DNA from: Planctomycetota bacterium
Lineage (GTDB): Bacteria; Planctomycetota; Phycisphaerae; Phycisphaerales; UBA1924
NCBI GenBank assembly: GCA_023412695.1
Contig: JAEYNG010000260.1
Span: forward strand, 1-5,300
Length of the DNA stretch: 5,300 nt
Direction of reading: 5' to 3'
Shown here one piece after another: positions 1 to 4,675 of the stretch. The notes below the pieces were generated by a model, which searched no databases, was not told the origin of the DNA, and saw only the letters and a list, made by a program, of their open reading frames with translations. Position 1 is the stretch's first letter; every line of letters starts with the position of its first letter. A program made the position numbers and the translations under genes.

Positions 1-830
1 CCCTCACAGGTCGTCGGATACGGGTCGGTGGAGGCATTGATGTACACGATCTCGTCGTTGTTCGCGACCAACACGAACCGCACCGCCATGTCGGCCTCGT
101 ACACGACGTTGGTACGCGAAGTCACGACCATGATCGCGGCGAGCGGGTCTACGAGATTCGGCGGGTTGCCCTGCACAGTGCACTGATGCAGCCCGTACTC
201 GCCGGTGCACGCCGCCGCGAACCGGACCGTCCGCAACTCGTGCGCGCCGCGCAGCACGTGGCCGCCCTCGGTATCGCCCGCCGGCTCGGCCAGCTGCGCC
301 CCCGCGATCGTTTCGCATACCCAGTCCGTTGAGCCGGGCAGATCGGTCAACCAGTAGGACACGGCGAGCGTCGAGTCGCCCGACTGCCACTGGTCGATCA
401 TCCATGCGCGGCCGTCGGTTGTGCGGAGCATGCCCGTCAGGCCGCGGGGCGTGAACTCGATGCGGCCCGAAGCCGAGCGGTCGATCGACTGCACGAGGAA
501 CGAGCGGAGCTGGGGATACCGGGCCTGCAACTCCGGGGCCATCACGGGCGACTCGGCGATCACGCAGGCCACAACCCCGCCGTCAGGATGGGGCAGGCCG
601 ATCGGTTGGCCATATGCCGCGAGCGGCTGGTCGGCCCGTTCACTCGGCGTGGTTGCAAGCCCTGCGTCATGCGCGTTGATGTCAACATGCACAAGGTGCT
701 TGGAATGCGGTCGCGGCCCAGCAACCGACCATGCCGGCACCTGCATGGCCGGTTCCTGGGGAACGGTCACAAAGGTCTGGGCCTGCACCGAGGAACTCAG
801 CACGAAGCAGAGAGCGAGCGCGATCTTCAC
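1..830 (-). CDS. Secreted reprolysin-like zinc metallopeptidase, N-terminal part (3' end beyond window)
   Basis: The frame is open from GTG at 830 to the left edge (276 codons plus 2 nt), so the gene is partial. It begins with a clear signal peptide: MKI, a hydrophobic core of about 12 residues, then SSVQA, with likely cleavage near residue 17. Residues 20-190 look like the propeptide of reprolysin-like (M12B-type) bacterial peptidases, including a stretch resembling RIEFTPRGL, DGRAWMID and VSYWLTDL. From residue 199 the family hallmarks appear: LRTVRFAAACTGEYG, then LAAIMVVTSRTNVVYEADM, then LVANNDEIVYINASTDPY. This is the conserved start of the catalytic domain. The zinc-binding HExxH motif should lie past the edge and is not seen, so activity cannot be judged. 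Related proteins are exported and degrade extracellular protein. An alternative in-frame GTG at 887 has GGAGG at 900-904 but 12 nt spacing; it would add 19 residues before the signal peptide. I prefer 830. The gene shows no functional link to the rest of the window. Confidence 0.82.
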   Translation of the reverse strand, partial: MKIALALCFVLSSSVQAQTFVTVPQEPAMQVPAWSVAGPRPHSKHLVHVDINAHDAGLATTPSERADQPLAAYGQPIGLPHPDGGVVACVIAESPVMAPELQARYPQLRSFLVQSIDRSASGRIEFTPRGLTGMLRTTDGRAWMIDQWQSGDSTLAVSYWLTDLPGSTDWVCETIAGAQLAEPAGDTEGGHVLRGAHELRTVRFAAACTGEYGLHQCTVQGNPPNLVDPLAAIMVVTSRTNVVYEADMAVRFVLVANNDEIVYINASTDPYPTTCE

Positions 831-1029
831 GAGTGACTGCCTGAACGAGGTGTACGGCCGCGTCCTCCACCACGCGCGGGAGGCCACAAGCCGAGTGTAC
901 CTCCGCGATTCGGGAGTTCACCCTCGGCGGGTCCCAAGTAGCCTTCAATTTTGGCAAGTCCGGGTTGCACCGACCGGTGGCCCGCGGGCTTCTCACGAAC
1001 TCGAGGTTTGACCCAGTGGAGACGGTCTC

Positions 1030-1251
1030 TTAGCCGACCGGCTGCGACGCGGGCTGCGACTGGAGCTGGAAACCCCCGCGTGCATCCTCACGCCGGTGCC
1101 ACGCCATCCCGTGGTTGACACGGGTCACGGTTGCCATGCGGTACTGCCGCACGGTCCCATCGGTGTTCGGACGGAGAACCCACGCCGCCGCGCGATCGGA
1201 CTGATTCTGGACGCTCTCGCGATCCCAGGTTGACGAAGTCTCTTTGAGCAT
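1030..1251 (-). CDS. Small hypothetical protein (73 aa)
   Basis: A 73-residue protein, ATG at 1251 and TAA at 1030-1032. I do not recognise a family. It is polar, with three Trp, many Arg and Gln, no membrane segment and no Cys. The C-terminus is Gln/Ser/Pro-rich (ends SQPASQPVG). Third codon positions are mostly G or C, as in the surrounding real genes, which supports coding. The ribosome-binding site is weak (GGGCAG about 10 nt upstream). It lies 90 nt downstream of the rrf2 stop on the same strand and in the same frame; the 30 codons between that TAG and this ATG contain no stop. It may be co-transcribed with the regulator, and an AT-rich site resembling the other two candidate operators lies about 58 nt upstream of its ATG. 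Two longer overlapping minus-strand frames here (starts near 1306 and 1514) look like low-complexity Arg/Ser shadows. Confidence 0.5.
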   Translation of the reverse strand: MLKETSSTWDRESVQNQSDRAAAWVLRPNTDGTVRQYRMATVTRVNHGMAWHRREDARGGFQLQSQPASQPVG

Positions 1252-1308
1252 GCGGAATCGTCTGCCCGCCGCGTGATAACCCGATGAGCGGACGATGAAA
1301 AACCACTT

Positions 1309-1322
1309 AGATATAAACGTCC
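1309..1322. promoter_or_regulatory. Candidate operator-like AT-rich site upstream of the small ORF
   Basis: The plus strand reads AGATATAAACGTCC. It matches 11 of 14 positions of GGATATAAAACTCC before the cytochrome gene, and has GA-N8-TC symmetry like the two stronger sites. It sits in the 90-bp gap between the rrf2 stop and the small ORF start, in an otherwise GC-rich area. It also falls inside a loose inverted repeat, CGGACG (1289-1294) with CGTCCG (1318-1323). Function is inferred only from similarity. Confidence 0.3.
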
Positions 1323-1341
1323 GGCGAACATCCTGCCGCGC

Positions 1342-1827
1342 CTACTTCCGCGGGCGTCCGCGTTTGCCCGCCGCGGGCGCGTCGGGGATCGGCCTTCGGT
1401 CGACTGTGGCCAGCACGCGCAACGAGCGCTCGGGCGAGGTTTCCAGCATTTCTGCGATCGACGATTCTCGGAAGGCGGTCTCGACCAGTCCGATCGCGTA
1501 GTCCAGGCGTGCATGGAGCTTGCAGAGCTTTACGGCGTGCGACGGGATATGCAGGGGGCACTCGGTGATCCGATGGATGGGGTCCACCGCGTTCACGACG
1601 TCCAGCACAGAGATCTTGTCCGGCGTACGGGCGAGCGTGAAGCCGCCGGTTGGCCCACGTTGCGCGATCACAAGCCCAGCCCGGCCGAGGTTCTGCAGCA
1701 CCTTGGCGAGGTATCCGGACGAAACCTTGGTCGCCGCGGCGATCTCCAGGGCCGTTGCCGGCTTCGCAGGGTCCGCGGCGAGGAACACGATCGCGCGGAG
1801 GGCATATTCGGCAGTATTTGAGAACAT
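1342..1827 (-). CDS. Rrf2-family transcriptional regulator (NsrR/IscR-like) with AT-hook-like C-terminus
   Basis: A 161-residue protein. The N-terminus MFSNTAEYALRAIVFLA is the standard Rrf2 opening and fixes the start. Residues 24-68 form the winged helix-turn-helix: ALEIAAATKVSSGYLAKVL, then RAGLVIAQRGPTGGFTLAR (recognition helix and wing). The sensor segment, residues 90-105, has C90, H93, H97, C102 and H105 (ECPLH..SH....CKLH). NsrR and IscR use three Cys here to hold an Fe-S cluster; this protein offers two Cys plus His, so cluster binding is plausible but not assured. The protein ends in GKRGRPRK, a canonical AT-hook core (RGRP flanked by basic residues), which is unusual for this family. 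GGGAG at 1831-1835 is a Shine-Dalgarno candidate with short (3 nt) spacing. The gene is divergent from the RIC-like gene across 79 bp that hold a dyad, suggesting it controls itself and that gene. The likely signal is NO, redox or Fe-S status (inference). Confidence 0.9.
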   Translation of the reverse strand: MFSNTAEYALRAIVFLAADPAKPATALEIAAATKVSSGYLAKVLQNLGRAGLVIAQRGPTGGFTLARTPDKISVLDVVNAVDPIHRITECPLHIPSHAVKLCKLHARLDYAIGLVETAFRESSIAEMLETSPERSLRVLATVDRRPIPDAPAAGKRGRPRK

Positions 1828-1835
1828 ACGCTCCC

Positions 1836-1861
1836 ATTAATGGATTTGTTTATCCACAAAT
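1836..1861. promoter_or_regulatory. Candidate Rrf2 operator in the rrf2/ric divergent region
   Basis: The 26-bp dyad reads ATT-N2-TGGAT-N6-ATCCA-N2-AAT, centred between 1848 and 1849, with 8 of 10 arm positions paired. A second, nested reading, ATTTGT (1844-1849), six bases, ACAAAT (1856-1861), is also perfect in its arms. It lies 9 bp from the rrf2 start and 45 bp from the ric start, and just upstream of the ric -10 candidate, where a bound repressor would block RNA polymerase. Rrf2 proteins bind dyads of about this size as dimers. Assignment to the adjacent Rrf2 protein is inference. Confidence 0.55.
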
Positions 1862-1862
1862 G

Positions 1863-1868
1863 TACAAT
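1863..1868 (+). promoter_or_regulatory. Candidate -10 element for the RIC-like gene
   Basis: TACAAT matches the TATAAT consensus at five of six positions and lies 38 nt before the ric ATG. No good -35 is seen at 16-18 bp; the best is TGGATT at 1841-1846, inside the dyad. The promoter may therefore be weak or need an activator. Confidence 0.35.
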
Positions 1869-1894
1869 AGACCGATCTGTCGAGACGTCTCTTC

Positions 1895-1900
1895 GAGGAG
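1895..1900 (+). promoter_or_regulatory. Ribosome-binding site of the RIC-like gene
   Basis: GAGGAG ends six bases before the ATG at 1907, ideal spacing. It supports 1907 over the internal ATG nine codons in (1931). Confidence 0.75.
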
Positions 1901-1906
1901 AATCGC

Positions 1907-2575
1907 ATGGTAACCACACTCGCCGCGGACATGACCATCCACACCATCATCGCCGCGAGGCCCGAAGCCGAGGCAGCACTGGCGCGACTCGGCATCGATA
2001 ACTGCTGCGGCGGCCATGCGACCCTCGCCGAGCATTGTGACCGGCTGCGGCTTGACCCACAAGAAGTGCTGAGATCACTCGAAAATGTGGGGCGGCCAGC
2101 CGCGGCGGCGACATCAAAGGTTGATCGACTGCACGCGCAGCTGCGGGAGCTGCTGCCGCGAGCGGTAGAGCTTTCCGACCGCGTCGCCTCGGCGCACGGC
2201 GGCCGCTCGCCCGAGTTGCTGGAGCTGCAGGCCGTGATCGGGACACTCGCCCGCGGCGTCGCGCTTCAGATCGATGAGGTGGAGCGACGGATCCTCCCGA
2301 TGCTCTCGCACCGGCAGGAGAACGACGGCGAGCTCGTCGCCCGGTTGGCCGATCGCAGCCGCTCGCATCGAACACTGCGAGATCTGCTCTCTCGCACGCG
2401 GACGCTGACCAATAACTACCAGGCCCCGTCGCAGGCTTGCGGCGCGTGGCGGCTGTTCGTCCGCACGCTCGCAGAGCTTGAGCAGACGGTGTTGGCCAGC
2501 ATCCACTCGGAACAGAACGAACTCTTCCCCGCGGCCTTGAGATCGACTTCAACGCCGGCGCAGGCCGTCGCGTAA
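1907..2575 (+). CDS. ric: RIC/ScdA/YtfE-like Fe-S cluster repair protein with degenerate hemerythrin domain
   Basis: A 222-residue protein, the usual length for the family. Residues 8-60 are the ScdA N-terminal domain (DUF542): TIHTIIAARPEAEAALARLG, then IDNCCGGHATLAEHC with the diagnostic CCGG (C33, C34). Residues 72-212 align with the hemerythrin-like domain of E. coli YtfE, which holds two irons through H84, H105, H129, E133, H160, H204 and E208. Aligned by eye, the protein keeps H76 (H84), H97 (H105), H154 (H160) and E202 (E208) but has Q121, V125 and S198 in place of H129, E133 and H204. H200 and E126 lie nearby and might compensate. The helical frame LTNNY....QAC, SEQNELFP is intact. 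RIC proteins repair Fe-S clusters or handle NO in the cytoplasm; whether this one still binds a di-iron centre is open. It is divergent from rrf2 and 19 bp ahead of the polyferredoxin gene, probably in one operon. Confidence 0.87.
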   Translation: MVTTLAADMTIHTIIAARPEAEAALARLGIDNCCGGHATLAEHCDRLRLDPQEVLRSLENVGRPAAAATSKVDRLHAQLRELLPRAVELSDRVASAHGGRSPELLELQAVIGTLARGVALQIDEVERRILPMLSHRQENDGELVARLADRSRSHRTLRDLLSRTRTLTNNYQAPSQACGAWRLFVRTLAELEQTVLASIHSEQNELFPAALRSTSTPAQAVA

Positions 2576-2585
2576 CCCGCCGACC

Positions 2586-2590
2586 GGAGG
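2586..2590 (+). promoter_or_regulatory. Ribosome-binding site of the polyferredoxin gene
   Basis: GGAGG, followed by GAG, lies 4 nt before the ATG at 2595, within the 19-bp gap after the ric stop. It supports this start and translation from a shared ric message. Confidence 0.65.
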
Positions 2591-2594
2591 GAGC

Positions 2595-4598
2595 ATGACC
2601 CCGCCCACACGGGCAGCGTCCCGGCGGAACATCAGCCTGCCGGTCATCGATGCCCGCGTGCAGCGGGCCGATGAGCGGCTGTCGCGGCGCCGGCGCATGC
2701 GCGCCGCGGCGTTGATCGGCGTCTGGGTGCTCATGATCGCCCACGTCTCGCATTGGGCGATCAGCGGCCGATCGGTCGCGCCGTTCGTGCTCTCGGACGC
2801 GATGAAGACGCTCGAACTCGGGCAGATCAACCCCGGCTTTCTGCTCCTCGCCGCGGCCCTGCTGGTGACGCTTCTCTGCGGGCGATTCCTGTGCGGGTGG
2901 GCCTGCCACATGGGGGCCCTGCAGGACGGCTGCGCATGGGTGCTGAAGAAGTGCGGCGTTCGCCCTCGCATGTTCCGCTCGCGGCTGCTCGGCTATGTGC
3001 CGCTCGGCCTCGCGCTGTACATGTTCGTATGGCCGACGTTCAAGCGTGAGGCGCTCGCTCCACTGCTCGCCCGCTTCTGGCCAGCGGCAGTCGCATGGCT
3101 CGGGCCGGTGCAGCCCTTCCCGGGCTGGAGCACCCGATTCATGACAACTGATCTTTGGGACGGGTTGCCATCGGTCGCGATCGCGATCCCGTTCCTGCTC
3201 CTGTGCGGATTCGGAACGGTGTACTTCCTCGGCGCGCGGGGCCTCTGCCGATATGGGTGCCCGTACGGCGGCTTCTTCCTGCCGGCGGAGCAGCTCGCGG
3301 TCGGGCGCGTGGTCGTCAACCCTGACCTGTGCGACAGCTGCGGACGCTGCACCGCGGCGTGCAGCGCCGGTGTGCGCGTGCTCGAGGAAACCAAGGCATT
3401 CGGGATGGTTGTGGACCGCAACTGCATGCGTTCGCTCGACTGCGTCGCCGCGTGCCCGCACGACGCGCTCTCCTTTGGACTGGCGCGACCGGCGCTGCTC
3501 CGACAAGGAGTCGCGACGCCCTCGGCGGGTGGGGGCTACCAGTTATCGCTCCGGGCCGAACTCGCGGTCGCGTCGGTCTTTGCTGTTTCTCTTGTCGTCT
3601 TCCGCGGGCTCTATGGCCTCATCCCGCTCCTGATGGCCGTGACGATGGCGGTCCTCACCGGGTTCGTGCTCTGGCGCGCGGCGAGGTTATTCGCTGAGCG
3701 CGACGCGCGATTCGCGGGCGTTCAGCTCCGCCGCTCGGGTCGATTCCAGATCGGCGGACGGGTATTCCTGGCGTTGGCCGTAGGGATGCTCGGACTTCTT
3801 CTCCATTCTGCCACGGTCCGCACCTTGCAGTGGCGCGCGGGGTTGATCGACGGTCGTGTTCAGACGACTCGCGAGCACGCGTTCGGCCTTGACCCGACGG
3901 GAGTCTCCGACGTCGACCGCGCAACGGCACGCGATGCGCTTTGGTGGTATGGCATCGCCTCGGGCCTGGGATCCGGCGGGATAGGTTTGATCGACACGCC
4001 CGAGCTCGAACTGCGCGAGGCGTGGCTCTGGCTGGTCGCGGGCGAACCGGCGCGAGCGGAAGAACAGATCCGCGGCCTGATGAACGATCACCCACAGTCG
4101 GATCGTCTGACCGCCGAGCTCGCACGGGTGCTGGTGCTTCAGGGGCGGTCCGGGGACGCCGTTAAGGAGCTCTGGGCGGGGTGCCGCGCCCGCCCGGGCA
4201 GCAACGAGTCGCGAGAGCTGCTGGTGGGAATGCTCGCTGATCTTGGCCAATGGTCGGACGCGGAGGCAGCCGCGCGCGAGGGAGCGGAAGCTGATGGTGC
4301 AGACGGCGTGGCGCGGGTATTGCTTGCGCGAGTCCTGCTCGCGTGCGGAAAGGCCGGCGATGCCGCCGTTGAACTTGAGGCCACGGAAGCGTCGGCCGAG
4401 GTGCTCGACCTGCTCGCCACCGCCCGGGCCATGAAGGGGGACTTGGCCGGGACGCTCGATGCGTTGAAGCGGCTATGGCGGATGGACGAGAACGCCCGGA
4501 CATACGTCGACCGCCGTGCGAGCGAGGCCCTCGCCGCATCCGGCGAGACAGACCCTGTTACCGCGTGGCGGAGCTTCCTCAGCGAAAGCTCGAAATGA
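2595..4598 (+). CDS. Membrane polyferredoxin (NapH/NosR/CcoG-like) with C-terminal TPR-like domain
   Basis: A 667-residue protein. Hydrophobic segments lie near residues 37-57, 81-96, 131-146, 191-212, 320-337, 340-361 and 388-406. After the second is C95GRFLC100GWAC104H; after the fourth is C218RYGC222PYGG. These are the membrane-edge Cys motifs of the NapH/NosR/CcoG group. Two ferredoxin-type motifs follow. The first is complete: C246, C249, C252, C256. The second has C277, C283 and C287P but Ser at 280 where the second Cys normally stands. Residues 470-645 are helical repeats resembling TPRs (for example WLVAGEPARAEEQIRGLM and LADLGQWSDAEAAAREGA). The Arg-rich stretch at 30-36 and the basic loop after residue 361 place the N-terminus and the clusters in the cytoplasm. 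The seventh segment then puts the TPR part in the periplasm. Likely role: electron transfer across or along the membrane, probably to the downstream cytochrome (inference). The name NapH is not justified because no nap genes are present. Confidence 0.85.
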   Translation: MTPPTRAASRRNISLPVIDARVQRADERLSRRRRMRAAALIGVWVLMIAHVSHWAISGRSVAPFVLSDAMKTLELGQINPGFLLLAAALLVTLLCGRFLCGWACHMGALQDGCAWVLKKCGVRPRMFRSRLLGYVPLGLALYMFVWPTFKREALAPLLARFWPAAVAWLGPVQPFPGWSTRFMTTDLWDGLPSVAIAIPFLLLCGFGTVYFLGARGLCRYGCPYGGFFLPAEQLAVGRVVVNPDLCDSCGRCTAACSAGVRVLEETKAFGMVVDRNCMRSLDCVAACPHDALSFGLARPALLRQGVATPSAGGGYQLSLRAELAVASVFAVSLVVFRGLYGLIPLLMAVTMAVLTGFVLWRAARLFAERDARFAGVQLRRSGRFQIGGRVFLALAVGMLGLLLHSATVRTLQWRAGLIDGRVQTTREHAFGLDPTGVSDVDRATARDALWWYGIASGLGSGGIGLIDTPELELREAWLWLVAGEPARAEEQIRGLMNDHPQSDRLTAELARVLVLQGRSGDAVKELWAGCRARPGSNESRELLVGMLADLGQWSDAEAAAREGAEADGADGVARVLLARVLLACGKAGDAAVELEATEASAEVLDLLATARAMKGDLAGTLDALKRLWRMDENARTYVDRRASEALAASGETDPVTAWRSFLSESSK

Positions 4599-4610
4599 CT
4601 GGAATTGGGC

Positions 4611-4638
4611 TTGACACCTGATCCGGCCGATGTATTTT
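4611..4638 (+). promoter_or_regulatory. Candidate sigma-70-type promoter of the cytochrome gene
   Basis: A perfect -35 TTGACA (4611-4616) is followed after 16 bp by TATTTT (4633-4638), four of six matches to the -10 consensus. Transcription would begin near 4645, about 30 nt before the ATG. The gap after the polyferredoxin stop is 77 bp with no clear terminator, so the cytochrome gene could be read both from here and from upstream. Confidence 0.55.
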
Positions 4639-4656
4639 ATATTTACGGATATAAAA
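4635..4656. promoter_or_regulatory. Perfect palindrome, candidate operator before the cytochrome gene
   Basis: TTTTATAT (4635-4642), six bases TTACGG, then ATATAAAA (4649-4656): eight perfectly paired positions per arm. It overlaps the -10 hexamer and the expected start point, a typical repressor position. The right part also carries GGATATAAAACTCC (4647-4660), matching 10 of 14 positions of GGATAAACAAATCC on the minus strand at 1842-1855. The left part contains GATGTATTT (4629-4637), which resembles a single NsrR half-site. Confidence 0.55.
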
Positions 4657-4662
4657 CTCCAC

Positions 4663-4668
4663 AAAGGA
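4663..4668 (+). promoter_or_regulatory. Ribosome-binding site of the cytochrome gene
   Basis: AAAGGA, seven bases before the ATG at 4676. It fixes this start, which directly precedes an N-terminal basic and hydrophobic anchor. Confidence 0.65.
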
Positions 4669-4675
4669 TCACCCT

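Noticed and set aside
4..405. 133-codon minus-strand frame inside the protease gene
   Set aside because: Another minus frame carries the conserved protease text; this one is Arg/Gly-rich shadow.
894..899. TACACT on the minus strand as a -10 for the protease gene
   Set aside because: No acceptable -35 lies 16-18 bp upstream, and the hexamer alone is weak evidence.
421..1011. 196-codon plus-strand frame over the protease gene start
   Set aside because: The opposite strand reads as a signal peptide plus conserved reprolysin segments; this frame has no recognisable family and atypical composition.
970..1025. Short palindromes (GCCCGCGGGC, CACCG-AC-CGGTG, GAGAC-G-GTCTC) as a terminator
   Set aside because: The loops are 0-2 nt, too short for hairpins of this size, and no T-tract follows. 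GC-rich palindromes are expected by composition here.
1289..1323. CGGACG/CGTCCG inverted repeat as a terminator after rrf2
   Set aside because: The loop is 23 nt with only 6 paired bases and no T-tract directly after the stem.
1307..1837. 176-codon minus-strand frame overlapping rrf2
   Set aside because: It is out of frame with the textbook Rrf2 protein and has no conserved motif.
1947..3506. 519-codon open frame on the minus strand across ric and the polyferredoxin gene
   Set aside because: It is Arg/Ala/Pro/His-rich with no domain and lies antisense to two clearly conserved genes. Long antisense frames are common in GC-rich coding DNA.
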